Shown piece after piece: positions 1 to 7,839 of a DNA stretch of 16,382 nucleotides. Positions within the stretch are counted from its first letter, which is position 1. Every line of letters begins with the position of its first letter. This stretch comes from Candidatus Berkelbacteria bacterium. Lineage in GTDB: Bacteria; Patescibacteriota; UBA1384; VFKW01. Below the pieces are notes generated by a model. It was not told the origin of the DNA and made no database searches. It saw only the letters and a program-made list of their open reading frames with translations. The stretch is from contig VFKW01000100.1 in NCBI GenBank assembly GCA_009885355.1, forward strand, positions 1-16,382, read 5' to 3'. Position numbers and translations under genes: made by a program.

Positions 1-103
1 ATAGTACAAACTGAATTTAACAAATAATTAACGATAACCAATACGGAAGTTCGGGCTCATTCTTGGATTGGAATAGACTGTCAAGCTCGGTAAATATATT
101 TAA

Positions 104-2137
104 TTAGTCCGCTGCTTTTATGGCGATTGGGGCTACTTTTATCTTTTTGGCTGGTGCATCATCAAGGCTGAATTTTTTTATAAACCAGACTTTTGCAGAC
201 TGGACCATGGTTAAGTATACAATTAATATCAGGACTAATATAATAAAGAATTGCCAAGGCAGCGGAGTAAATCCAAAATATTTCCCAAGCCCAGTATTTG
301 CAAAAGCAAACCCAATTGTTAACATTATTAAGGTTGAAAAATATAATAATTTATTTGGACGACTTTGAATGAATGGAATTTTATTGGTCCTGATTATATA
401 TATTACTAATGTTTGTGTACAGAGTGACTCAATAAACCAGCCGGTATGAAACAAATTCTGCGTCTCAGGCGTAGTTGCTTTAAAAACAAACCACATAACA
501 GCAAAAGTAGTGTAGTCAAAAATCGAACTAACCGGCCCCATATATAATATATATTTTTTTATAAAACCAATATCCCATTTTTTGGGTTTTTTTAACTCCT
601 CAATGTCCACATCATCATTTGGCAAGGTGATTTGAGATGCGTCATAGAGAAAATTATTAAATAATATTTGGGCCGGCAGCATCGGTAAAAATGGCAAAAA
701 TAGACTAGCACCGGTCATGGAAAACATATTGCCATAATTTGAGCTAGCGCCCATTTTTAAGTATTTTAAAATATTTGCAAATGATTTGCGTCCTTCAACG
801 ACACAATCTGCCAAGACTGCAAGATTTTTCTTTAATAAAATAATATCGGCTGTGTCTTTGGCTACGCCGGCAGCATTATCAACAGAAATACTTACATCGG
901 CAGTTTTCAGAGCCGGTGCGTCATTAATACCGTCGCCCATAAAACCGACAGTATGGCCGGTTTGCTGCAGGGCACGAATGACCCTTTCTTTTTGCATAGG
1001 ATCGAGACGAGAAAATATAGTAATATCGCGTACTACTTGATTTAGATCATGATCGCTCATTTTGTTGAGTTCAACTCCAGTTAATGTTTTATCGACGCTT
1101 AGATGCACTTCGGAGCATATTTTCTCGGTGACATATTCATTGTCGCCGGATAATATTTTTAAGCTGATACCAAAATCTTGCAATTTTTTAATTGTTTCTT
1201 GGGCATCAGGCTTTGGAGGATCAAGAAAGGCAACGTAGCCCTTGAAAATCATATCTGATTCGTCTGATTTGGAAAATGTCTTGGTTTCAAGCGGATATTC
1301 GCGATAGGCCAAGGCTAATACACGAAAACCATCTTTGGAAAAATCATCATATTCTTTGTGAAGTCTTTTGCGCATCTCATCGTCGATTTTATGGATTTTA
1401 CCATCGGAAAAATATTTGCTTGAACGCTTAAATATTTCTTCCGGAGCACCCTTGGTTATCAGCAAGAGCTCGTGCTCATGTCTGACTATAACCGAAACCA
1501 ATCTTCGTTCGAAGTCAAATGGAATTTCATACACCTTTTTATATTGTTTTATCAATAAATGCTCATGTTCTAAAACGGCGTGATCTAGTAAATTATTTAA
1601 TCCAGTTTGGTAGTAACTATTTATATATGCGTGTCTTAATACATCTTCATCTTCATGCCCCATTGGATCTTGGTGCTGCATCAAAACCACTTTGTCGAGG
1701 GTTAGTGTGCCTGTTTTATCTGTACAGAGGACATCCATCGCCCCGAAATTTTGCATCGCTTTTAATTCTTTGACGATGACATCTTTTTTAGACATGGCGC
1801 GAGCTCCGCGAGATAAATTTAGAGCTATAACCATCGGCATCATATCGGGAGTCAAACCAACAGCCACGGCTAAGGCGAACAAGATTGCACTAACTGCATC
1901 GCCTTTTGTAAGATAGTTTATTAAAAAAACGACTAAACCTAAAACAACTAAGATCCGAAGCATCATGATAGTAAAATCTTTCAAACCGCGATCAAAGGTC
2001 GTTTCTGCTTTATCACGGTTTATTTCATTTGAAAGTTTACCGAATTCGGTATATTTTCCTGTTTGGATGACTATGCCCAAGCCAGTGCCGCTAACAATTG
2101 ATGATCCCATAAAGGCTAAATTATCGCACTCTTGCAA
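104..2137 (-). CDS. mgtA: Magnesium-type P-type ATPase, C-terminal part (frameshifted mgtA-like)
   Basis: This is the larger, downstream piece of a P3B-type ATPase that would import Mg2+ across the cytoplasmic membrane at the cost of ATP. Visible motifs, in this piece's numbering: GLTPDMMPM of membrane helix 4 (94-102), the phosphorylation site DKTGT with Asp140, GDGINDAP of the hinge (401-408), then the MgtA-type membrane tail with a SSNYGN, FLPFLPMLPAQ and LPNDDVD series close to the E. coli MgtA pattern. The first Met is not a real start: the same frame stays open upstream and reads KKSQALNLQKPTLQ straight into MQECDNLAFMG, which joins the preceding fragment. With 193 residues from that piece and the bridge, the product would be about 885 residues, normal for MgtA. 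As written, the gene is broken or needs a -1 shift. Family assignment is firm; activity is not. Confidence 0.9.
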   Translation of the reverse strand: MQECDNLAFMGSSIVSGTGLGIVIQTGKYTEFGKLSNEINRDKAETTFDRGLKDFTIMMLRILVVLGLVVFLINYLTKGDAVSAILFALAVAVGLTPDMMPMVIALNLSRGARAMSKKDVIVKELKAMQNFGAMDVLCTDKTGTLTLDKVVLMQHQDPMGHEDEDVLRHAYINSYYQTGLNNLLDHAVLEHEHLLIKQYKKVYEIPFDFERRLVSVIVRHEHELLLITKGAPEEIFKRSSKYFSDGKIHKIDDEMRKRLHKEYDDFSKDGFRVLALAYREYPLETKTFSKSDESDMIFKGYVAFLDPPKPDAQETIKKLQDFGISLKILSGDNEYVTEKICSEVHLSVDKTLTGVELNKMSDHDLNQVVRDITIFSRLDPMQKERVIRALQQTGHTVGFMGDGINDAPALKTADVSISVDNAAGVAKDTADIILLKKNLAVLADCVVEGRKSFANILKYLKMGASSNYGNMFSMTGASLFLPFLPMLPAQILFNNFLYDASQITLPNDDVDIEELKKPKKWDIGFIKKYILYMGPVSSIFDYTTFAVMWFVFKATTPETQNLFHTGWFIESLCTQTLVIYIIRTNKIPFIQSRPNKLLYFSTLIMLTIGFAFANTGLGKYFGFTPLPWQFFIILVLILIVYLTMVQSAKVWFIKKFSLDDAPAKKIKVAPIAIKAAD

Positions 2138-2154
2138 AGTCGGCTTTTGCAGAT

Positions 2155-2736
2155 TTAAAGCCTGGCTTTTTTTTGAACTGGAAATGATTCGCCTGTAAAA
2201 GTCGATTGATTGACGAAAAGGTCGTTTGTTTCAATCAAGCGTAAATCTGCCGGAACCAAATCACCGGCTCTTAATTTTATAAGATCACCGGGTACGATAT
2301 TGCGCATTGAGACATGGTGTTCTTTGTTTTGCCTTAAAACTGTCGTTTTTACCCTAACCATTTCTGTTAATTTTTCAGCTTCGCGACTGGCTTTTTCTTC
2401 TTGTATAAATTCGATACCGGCACTCATGATCGCCATGCCGAGCATAAAAAAAGCACTGATTTTATCGGCAAATAAGTATGAAAAAGTGGCAACAAACAAC
2501 AAAGTTAGTATTATCGGATTAAAAAATTTTGAGACTAAACGAATTATAAATGGTTTTTTCTTTTTATCTGCCGGATCATTATAACCATATTTTAATAATC
2601 TGGCTTCATATTCGCCATGAGTAAGACCAGAAGGATCACCGGTTAATTCATTTAATATCAAGTTCTCCTCCATGAGGATGAATTTTTTATCAATTGAAAA
2701 ATGGGTTTTCAGATCGTTCAAATCCCCTCCTAACAT
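2155..2736 (-). CDS. mgtA: Magnesium-type P-type ATPase, N-terminal part (frameshifted mgtA-like)
   Basis: This is the upstream piece of the same ATPase. It has the cation-ATPase N-terminal domain (GLTHGEYEARLLKYGYND, about 37-54), two membrane segments (about 72-90 and 93-111) and the start of the actuator domain with the dephosphorylation motif TGES (181-184). The frame then runs through an A8 run into a stop after VQKKARL. The ATG at 2736 is doubtful: an AGGAGG Shine-Dalgarno (2726-2731) lies inside the reading frame just after it, and the best promoter would put the RNA start close to this ATG. A TTG at 2721-2719, 4 nt after the SD, is a better candidate and would shorten the product by five residues. 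The gene is divergent from typA. Confidence 0.85.
   Translation of the reverse strand: MLGGDLNDLKTHFSIDKKFILMEENLILNELTGDPSGLTHGEYEARLLKYGYNDPADKKKKPFIIRLVSKFFNPIILTLLFVATFSYLFADKISAFFMLGMAIMSAGIEFIQEEKASREAEKLTEMVRVKTTVLRQNKEHHVSMRNIVPGDLIKLRAGDLVPADLRLIETNDLFVNQSTFTGESFPVQKKARL
2167..2174 (-). other. Frameshift site (A8 run) within the mgtA-like gene
   Basis: The coding strand reads CAA AAA AAA GCC across eight adenines. One extra A, or a -1 slip, restores a continuous MgtA frame (VQKK-SQALNLQKP). The run fits the A-AAA-AAA slippery pattern in the zero frame. It may be a sequencing or assembly indel, a real inactivating mutation, or slippage; the sequence alone cannot decide. Confidence 0.85.
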
Positions 2737-2744
2737 ATATATCT

Positions 2745-2773
2745 ATTTTATTATTAATTTTTGACATAATCAA
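2745..2773 (-). promoter_or_regulatory. Promoter for the mgtA-like gene
   Basis: A sigma70-type pair on the minus strand: TTGATT (2768-2773), a 17-bp spacer and TAAAAT (2745-2750). The expected RNA start is near 2738, only a few bases before the ATG at 2736. This favours the internal TTG start with its AGGAGG site. Confidence 0.5.
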
Positions 2774-2778
2774 CCTTA

Positions 2779-2807
2779 TTGACATTTGTTAAAAAAACCT
2801 GTAGAAT
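2779..2807 (+). promoter_or_regulatory. Promoter for typA
   Basis: TTGACA (2779-2784), a 17-bp spacer and TAGAAT (2802-2807) form a near-consensus sigma70 promoter. It would give an untranslated leader of roughly 35-40 nt before typA. The promoter on the other strand lies immediately upstream, so the two genes share a 114-bp divergent control region. Confidence 0.7.
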
Positions 2808-2850
2808 TGATTAGTTAGGGAGGAAAACCTCTATAATATTTAGGATATAT

Positions 2851-4662
2851 ATGAACATACGAAACGTCGCCATTATCGCGCACGTCGATCATGGTAAAAC
2901 AACTTTGGTAGATGGTTTGCTCAAGCAATCCCATACATTTCGCGACAATGAAGCAGCAATGTCGCAAGTTTTGATTATGGATTCAAATGACCAGGAACGC
3001 GAACGCGGGATCACAATTCTTGCCAAAAATACAGCCGTGACTTATTTGGATACAAAAATAAATATTATCGATACACCAGGCCACGCTGATTTCGGTGGCG
3101 AGGTCGAGAGAACTTTAAATATGGCTGATGGTGCAATTCTTGTGGTTGACGCCCAAGAAGGACCGATGCCCCAGACAAAATTTGTCTTGAAAAAAGCATT
3201 GCAGCTCGGTTTAAAACCAATTGTGGTAATTAATAAAATCGACAAGCGCGACGCCAGAGTTGAGTATGTTATCAATAAAACTTATGATTTATTTTTAGAT
3301 CTTGCTATCAGTGATGACCAGTTGGAATTTCCGATTTATTATGCAGTCGGCCGCGACGGTAAATCTTGGAAACATATGCCGGATAATTTCGAGGAAGAAG
3401 CTGATCTTACCCCTATTTTTGAAGCGATTTTAGAACATGTCCCAGCTCCGGCTTGCGACACAACCAAACCTTTTCAAATGCTAGTTTCAGCGCTGGATCG
3501 TGATAATTTCCTAGGGAAATATTCGATTGGACGCATCCATCAAGGCATTGCCAAACCAGGACTGTCAGTTGCACTTATGAAAAATGGAGAATTATCTGAA
3601 AAAGTTCGCATTGATAAAATCTTTGTTTGCCAAGGATTGAAAAAATTTGAAGTCCAAGAGGCTGAGGCCGGAGATATTGTATCTCTGATCGGTATTAAAA
3701 ATGCCGGAATTGGCGATACGATCTCGGACGCTACTCTAGCTGAGGCCTTGCCTACAATTGAAATCGAAGAACCGACTTTGAAAATGTCAGTAGGGGCCAA
3801 CACATCTCCATTTGCCGGACGGGAAGGTCAATTTGTGACCAGTCGCCAGATCTTGGAACGCATCCAAAAAGAATTACAAACAAATGTTTCCTTGAAACTT
3901 GAAATCGGACCTGGAAGTGAATTTGTATTATCTGGACGCGGCGAGCTTCATCTTTCTGTCTTTATCGAAACTTTACGACGTGAAGGCTTTGAGCTCGAAG
4001 TCGGGAAACCTCACGTTATTACCAAAGAAATTGAAGGCATAAAGATGGAGCCAGTTGAAGAATTAACTATCGATGTGGCAACTGAAAATGTTTCATCGGT
4101 AGCCTCTGAAGTTGGCCGCCGACGCGGTGTTTTAATGGCCCAAGAAGAAAATGCCGACGGCAGCACTCGACTAATGTATGAAATTGCAACCCGCGGATTA
4201 CTGGGACTGCGAAATCAATTATTGACTCTGTCAAAAGGCACAGCAGTTATGAATTCAATGTTTTTACATTTTCAGCCAATTGGTGAAACCGTACCAAGTC
4301 TTCGAAACGGCGCCCTTATCGCATCCGAATCAGGTAAAGCTGTTATCAACGGCTTGAATAATGCTCAGAGCCGCGGTACGACATTTATCCCACCTCAAAC
4401 TGAGGTTTATGAGGGTATGATCGTCGGGCTGAATTCACGCAATGATGATCTCGAAATCAATGTCACTAAAGAAAAAAAATTGACAAATGTCCGTGCCTCA
4501 AGCACTGATATGGCAACTGTGCTTACTCCATTTACGAATTTTAGCTTAGAACAATGTCTCGACTTTATCGAAGACGATGAACTGCTCGAAGCCACACCAA
4601 AAGCTCTCAGATTGCGCAAAAAAAATCTCAGCGCTTTGACCCGAAAAAGGGCGAGGGTTTAA
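2851..4662 (+). CDS. typA: Translational GTPase TypA/BipA
   Basis: A ribosome-associated GTPase of the EF-G/LepA family, involved in ribosome assembly and stress or cold adaptation. G motifs are intact: HVDHGKTT (11-18), RGITI with the switch Thr (about 52-56), DTPGH (74-78) and NKID (128-131). EF-G-like domains II, III and V follow, then the TypA-specific C-terminal domain with NGLNNAQSRGT and EVYEGMIVG. The length of 603 residues is typical. The start ATG is preceded by AGGA at 2842-2845 with 5-nt spacing; a stronger GGGAGG at 2818-2823 is too far away to serve it. The gene looks like a single-gene transcription unit with its own promoter and a terminator after the repeat element downstream. 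Confidence 0.97.
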   Translation: MNIRNVAIIAHVDHGKTTLVDGLLKQSHTFRDNEAAMSQVLIMDSNDQERERGITILAKNTAVTYLDTKINIIDTPGHADFGGEVERTLNMADGAILVVDAQEGPMPQTKFVLKKALQLGLKPIVVINKIDKRDARVEYVINKTYDLFLDLAISDDQLEFPIYYAVGRDGKSWKHMPDNFEEEADLTPIFEAILEHVPAPACDTTKPFQMLVSALDRDNFLGKYSIGRIHQGIAKPGLSVALMKNGELSEKVRIDKIFVCQGLKKFEVQEAEAGDIVSLIGIKNAGIGDTISDATLAEALPTIEIEEPTLKMSVGANTSPFAGREGQFVTSRQILERIQKELQTNVSLKLEIGPGSEFVLSGRGELHLSVFIETLRREGFELEVGKPHVITKEIEGIKMEPVEELTIDVATENVSSVASEVGRRRGVLMAQEENADGSTRLMYEIATRGLLGLRNQLLTLSKGTAVMNSMFLHFQPIGETVPSLRNGALIASESGKAVINGLNNAQSRGTTFIPPQTEVYEGMIVGLNSRNDDLEINVTKEKKLTNVRASSTDMATVLTPFTNFSLEQCLDFIEDDELLEATPKALRLRKKNLSALTRKRARV

Positions 4663-4693
4663 AATTTAATGAACTACCTCGCAGTAAGCTGGC

Positions 4694-4707
4694 GGGGTAT
4701 CTACCCC
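4694..4707 (+). repeat. Short perfect hairpin downstream of typA
   Basis: GGGGTA-TC-TACCCC is a perfect 6-bp inverted repeat 31 bases after the typA stop. No T run follows it, so it is not a classical terminator. The preceding bases GCAGTAAGCT (4681-4690) also occur in the AAGCT-type repeat behind rny. Confidence 0.6.
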
Positions 4708-4742
4708 TACATCGTCATCCCGGAAGCGGGTGGCACCCGATA

Positions 4743-4764
4743 CCTGCCTGCCGGCAGGCAAGGT
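4743..4764 (+). repeat. Nested GC palindrome, insertion 1
   Basis: CCTGCCTGCCGGCAGGCAAGG plus one T interrupts copy A, where copy B has a single T. It is one base away from a perfect 20-bp palindrome. Confidence 0.8.
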
Positions 4765-4795
4765 CCGGGATCCTTTTGAAAAATTTCCTGGATTC

Positions 4796-4815
4796 CCTGC
4801 CTGCCGGCAGGCAGG
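4796..4815 (+). repeat. Nested GC palindrome, insertion 2
   Basis: CCTGCCTGCCGGCAGGCAGG is a perfect 20-bp palindrome. Copy B lacks it at the same position (GGATTCC directly followed by GGTTCTGGGA). The same motif type is common in CPR genomes. Confidence 0.85.
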
Positions 4816-4858
4816 CGGTTCTGGGAACCCTTCCCGACCGGAATGACGAATAAGTGAG

Positions 4859-4887
4859 AAACATCCTGCCAAAAGCCGGATGTTTTT
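4859..4887 (+). terminator. Rho-independent terminator of typA
   Basis: AAACATCC (4859-4866) pairs with GGATGTTT (4878-4885) around an 11-nt loop, and the 3' arm runs into five T's. It ends the typA unit 9 bp before the -35 box of rny. Confidence 0.7.
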
Positions 4888-4895
4888 AAATTTGA

Positions 4896-4924
4896 TTGAC
4901 AGTAGGTGCTGAAAGACATATAAT
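4896..4924 (+). promoter_or_regulatory. Consensus promoter for the rny operon
   Basis: TTGACA (4896-4901), exactly 17 bp, then TATAAT (4919-4924): a perfect sigma70 consensus. The RNA would start near 4931, giving a leader of about 185 nt before rny. Confidence 0.85.
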
Positions 4925-5117
4925 AAATATGGAAATTAATATATTATAAGTTTAAAATATTATCTAAATTAATTTGATTTACAGACAAAGGGGACAGTAA
5001 TTGGAATTTTTGGTGAATCTGAATATTTCCAATTACAATTGAATAAAAAATTATTTAAAACAATCTATTGGCCTCTAGCTGTGATCGAAGAAATTTCAGA
5101 TTATGAAAGGACGACAA
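4925..5117 (+). other. Long rny leader with a 10-bp hairpin and a protein-like open frame
   Basis: The region between the promoter and rny holds a perfect inverted repeat, GTAATTGGAA (4997-5006) and TTCCAATTAC (5027-5036), with a 20-nt loop. One frame is open from 4973 into rny and reads like real protein (for example FGESEYFQLQLNKKLF, then KTIYWPLAVIEEISD), but it has no upstream start codon. It could be a decayed gene end or chance. No known riboswitch was recognised. Confidence 0.4.
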
Positions 5118-6614
5118 ATGAATATTTTAGTAATTGCGCTAACTGCTGTCGGCAGTATTTGTATTGGTGGCGGAGCCGGATTTTATGCTAAACAATATTT
5201 GGCCCAAAAAGCAACGGCTGACCTGGAAACGAAACAAAAAGAAATCATATTGGATGCCAAGAATGAGGCAATAAAAATCAAAGAAAAAGCCAAAAAGGAA
5301 GAAGAAGAGAGACAAAAATATTTAAAGGAACTTGAAGGTACGTTACGTAGAAAAGAAGAAAATATCGATCGCAGAACAGATGCGATTGAAACAGAAAGAC
5401 GAAATATTGCAACCAAAGAAAAAGAAGCCGAAGAGATCCGCGTGAAATTAAAAGAATTAGAGAGCCAAGAATTAGAGGTGCTTGAAAAAGTGGCCAAGAT
5501 GAATAAAGATGCGGCAAAAACATTGCTGCTCGAGATGACTGAAAAGGAATTTGGCGGTGAATTGGTAAGACAAATTAAATCACAAAAAGCAGCAGCTAGA
5601 GAAGAAGCAGATACTTATGCCAAAGAAATGATCGCAACAGCAATTGGTAGAATTGCTGCAGAACAAACCGCCGAATCTACAGTCTCCCCTATTGCATTGC
5701 CAAGTGAAGAGATGAAAGGCCGAATTATCGGAAAAGAAGGCCGAAATATTCAAGCATTTGAAAAAGCAACCGGCGTGGATGTAGTGATTGATGATACCCC
5801 TGACACGGTGATTTTATCGTCATTTGATCCTGTCAGGCGCCATGTGGCAAAATTGGCTCTCGAAATGCTGATTGCTGACGGACGCATTCATCCAACCAAG
5901 ATTGAAGAAACAGTTGAAAAAGCAAAAAATGAAATAAATAAACAAATCAAAGAAGCCGGCGAACAAGCCATATTTGAGGTCGGCGTAGCCGGAATTCATC
6001 CTGATTTGGTTAAATTGATCGGACGATTGAAATTTAGAACTTCTTATGGTCAAAATATCCTCCGACACTCGATCGAGGTGGCTCATATTTCGGGAATGCT
6101 GGCTTCAGAACTTGGAGCTGATGTAAATATTGCTAAAAAGGGTGCTTTATTGCACGATATTGGTAAAGCTGTAAACCACGAGATCCCTGGAAGCCATGCC
6201 CAAATCGGTGTTGATATTGCGAAAAAATATGGCGTTTCACCTGATGTAATTCACTGTATCGAAGCTCATCATGAAGATATCGACGCAAAGACAGTCGAAG
6301 CAATTGTAGTAAAATCAGCTGATGCTATTTCCGGTGCAAGACCTGGGGCAAGAAGAGAAAGCTTAGAAGCTTATATCAAACGATTGACCGAACTTGAAAA
6401 TTTGGCAAATACTTTCCCTGGCGTATTAAAATCCTATGCTATTCAAGCCGGACGTGAAGTTCGTATTATCGTCAAACCGGAAGAGATCGACGATCTAAAC
6501 GCACTTCGAATGGCCAAAGATATTGCCAAAAAAATCGAGCAAGATTTACAATATCCAGGTGTTATTAAAGTAAATGTGATCAGAGAAATACGGGCGACGG
6601 AGTTTGCTAAATAG
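5118..6614 (+). CDS. rny: Ribonuclease Y
   Basis: A membrane-anchored endoribonuclease that initiates mRNA decay. In order: an N-terminal membrane segment (about 3-22), a long charged coiled coil (about 35-170), a KH RNA-binding domain with GRIIGKEGRN (about 202-211), and an HD domain with His317 and the HD pair at 346-347 (LLHDIGKAVNHE). About 498 residues is close to the usual 510-520. An ATG at 5103 in the same frame lacks a ribosome site; the ATG at 5118 has AAAGGA (5106-5111) at good spacing and begins MNILVIALTAV, so it is preferred. The gene heads a run with a YqfO-like gene and ymdB; rny and ymdB are also neighbours in Firmicutes. Confidence 0.95.
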   Translation: MNILVIALTAVGSICIGGGAGFYAKQYLAQKATADLETKQKEIILDAKNEAIKIKEKAKKEEEERQKYLKELEGTLRRKEENIDRRTDAIETERRNIATKEKEAEEIRVKLKELESQELEVLEKVAKMNKDAAKTLLLEMTEKEFGGELVRQIKSQKAAAREEADTYAKEMIATAIGRIAAEQTAESTVSPIALPSEEMKGRIIGKEGRNIQAFEKATGVDVVIDDTPDTVILSSFDPVRRHVAKLALEMLIADGRIHPTKIEETVEKAKNEINKQIKEAGEQAIFEVGVAGIHPDLVKLIGRLKFRTSYGQNILRHSIEVAHISGMLASELGADVNIAKKGALLHDIGKAVNHEIPGSHAQIGVDIAKKYGVSPDVIHCIEAHHEDIDAKTVEAIVVKSADAISGARPGARRESLEAYIKRLTELENLANTFPGVLKSYAIQAGREVRIIVKPEEIDDLNALRMAKDIAKKIEQDLQYPGVIKVNVIREIRATEFAK

Positions 6615-6618
6615 ATGC

Positions 6619-6654
6619 AAGCTTGTAAGCTAATAAGCAGTAAGCTGATAAGCT
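6619..6654 (+). repeat. AAGCT-rich repeat behind rny
   Basis: Four AAGCT-containing units separated by TA-rich spacers start 4 bases after the rny stop. The unit resembles the repeats at 9622-9664 and 16308-16360. Confidence 0.65.
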
Positions 6655-6691
6655 AGCGTAACGGGATTTAAATATATTAGAAAGTTTCAAA

Positions 6692-7033
6692 ATGGATAAA
6701 ATATCAGAATTTATTAAAATTCAGATTACTGTTCCGGTTGATTTTATTGATAAAGTGCGAATGGCTATCGGCGAGGCTGGCGGGGGGAAATTGGGAAATT
6801 ATTCGCATTGCACTTTTGTGACATACGGCGATGGATATTTTCTACCTCTTGAAGGGGCAAATCCAGCAGTTGGGGAAATTGGGAAAATCGAGAAAGTCAA
6901 AGAAGGAAAAATCGAGTTTATTTGCAAAAAAGATGATTTAAATATTATCTGGAAAGCAATTCGAGACAATCATCCATACGAAGAAATCGCCTTGGATATT
7001 TTTCCTCTTTTAGATTTAGAATTGGAAACTTAA
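6692..7033 (+). CDS. YqfO/NIF3 C-terminal-domain (CutA-like fold) protein
   Basis: A small stand-alone protein matching the domain otherwise inserted in NIF3/YqfO (DUF34) proteins, COG3323-like. Recognisable signatures are GGKLGNYSHCTF (31-42), a glycine/proline-rich loop ending in GANPAVGEIGKIEKVKEG (55-72) and the family hallmark HPYEE (94-98) followed by ALDIFPL. Its biochemical role is not established; the fold is related to PII/CutA-type trimeric proteins. It follows rny by 77 bp that contain the AAGCT repeat, has only a weak ribosome site (AGAAAG), and overlaps the start of ymdB by one base (TAATG), so the two are probably translationally coupled. Confidence 0.85.
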   Translation: MDKISEFIKIQITVPVDFIDKVRMAIGEAGGGKLGNYSHCTFVTYGDGYFLPLEGANPAVGEIGKIEKVKEGKIEFICKKDDLNIIWKAIRDNHPYEEIALDIFPLLDLELET

Positions 7034-7839
7034 TGAATATTTTATTTGTGGGGGATATTGTTGGCAGGCCGGGCAGACATGCAGTCAAAGAATTGCTGCC
7101 GAAACTAAAAGAAGAACTCAAAATTGACCTTGTGATAGCAAATGGTGAAAATATGGCGCATGGGATCGGGATTTCACTGGAAACTTACCAGGAAATGAAA
7201 GAAGCCGGAATCGATTATTTTACATCGGGAAACCATATTTTTAAACGTCGGGATTTTCTAGAACACCTTGATAATCCAAATATTCATGTACTTCGGCCAT
7301 TAAATTATCCAAATAGTACTCCGGGAAGAGGATTTGTAAAATTTAAAGTTGGTCATAAAACTGTACTTTTGATAAATATTATAGGGAGAGCTTTTTTCTA
7401 TGAACAGTTTGATGATCCTTATAAGGCGATGGATGAGGTATTGAGAAAAGAAAAAGCTGATATTATTATTGTTGACCATCATGCTGAGGCAACTAGCAAC
7501 AAAATGATCATGGGGCATTATTTGGATGGACGAATCAGCGCATATATTGGCACACATACTCATGTACCGACGGCTGATGCGATGATTTTACCAAAAGGTT
7601 CTGCTTATATTACAGATGTTGGAATGGTTGGGCCGCTTCATTCTAGCTTGGGCGGCGATCTGGCGACTTTTACAAAAGGAGAATTGACTCAGATGCCGGT
7701 ACAATATAAAATTGGATCAGGCGACGTGGTATTTTGTGCGGCATATATCCAACTAGATGACAAGAACCAGCCAATTGATATATCATTAATACGTAAAATA
7801 ATTAAACGATCAATGATTCACGGAGGGGAATATGAATGA
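7033..7839 (+). CDS. ymdB: YmdB-family metallophosphodiesterase
   Basis: A calcineurin-like metallophosphoesterase of the TIGR00282/YmdB family. Bacillus YmdB hydrolyses 2',3'-cyclic nucleotides and affects biofilm and sporulation decisions. All expected metal ligands are visible: Asp8 (VGDIVG), Glu39-Asn40 (ANGEN), Asn67-His68 (SGNH), His150, His175 and His177 (GTHTH). The length of 268 residues is normal. The ATG overlaps the stop of the preceding gene by one base, and the TGA stop overlaps the next start by 8 bases. Adjacency to rny, which creates RNA fragments, fits a role in handling cyclic 2',3'-phosphate products, but this is inference. Confidence 0.95.
   Translation: MNILFVGDIVGRPGRHAVKELLPKLKEELKIDLVIANGENMAHGIGISLETYQEMKEAGIDYFTSGNHIFKRRDFLEHLDNPNIHVLRPLNYPNSTPGRGFVKFKVGHKTVLLINIIGRAFFYEQFDDPYKAMDEVLRKEKADIIIVDHHAEATSNKMIMGHYLDGRISAYIGTHTHVPTADAMILPKGSAYITDVGMVGPLHSSLGGDLATFTKGELTQMPVQYKIGSGDVVFCAAYIQLDDKNQPIDISLIRKIIKRSMIHGGEYE

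Larger units (their letters stand above)
4712..4849 (+). repeat. MITE-like palindromic element, copy A (138 bp, with two nested palindromes)
   Basis: The element begins TCGTCATCCCGG and ends CCGGAATGACGA, which are inverted ends matching at 11 of 12 positions. It aligns along its whole length with the reverse complement of 9983-10079. The only length differences are two insertions of about 20 bp. It contains a small hairpin CGGGTG-G-CACCCG. There is no coding capacity of note; open frames through it (with PACRQAG-like peptides) are translations of the repeat. It lies 49 bp after the typA stop and just before the terminator, reading in the direction of typA. Confidence 0.85.

Noticed and set aside
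1..103. Left edge of the window downstream of the mgtA-like gene
   Set aside because: No gene, hairpin with a T run or repeat could be supported.
4666..4919. Two minus-strand open frames encoding peptides with PACRQAG/LPAGRQ-like segments
   Set aside because: They are translations of palindromic element copy A and the terminator. They lack ribosome sites and overlap each other.
4991..5036. REP-type transposon remnant suggested by GGGGACAGT next to an inverted repeat
   Set aside because: The match is too short and no Y1 transposase or second copy is visible in the window; only the hairpin itself is reported.
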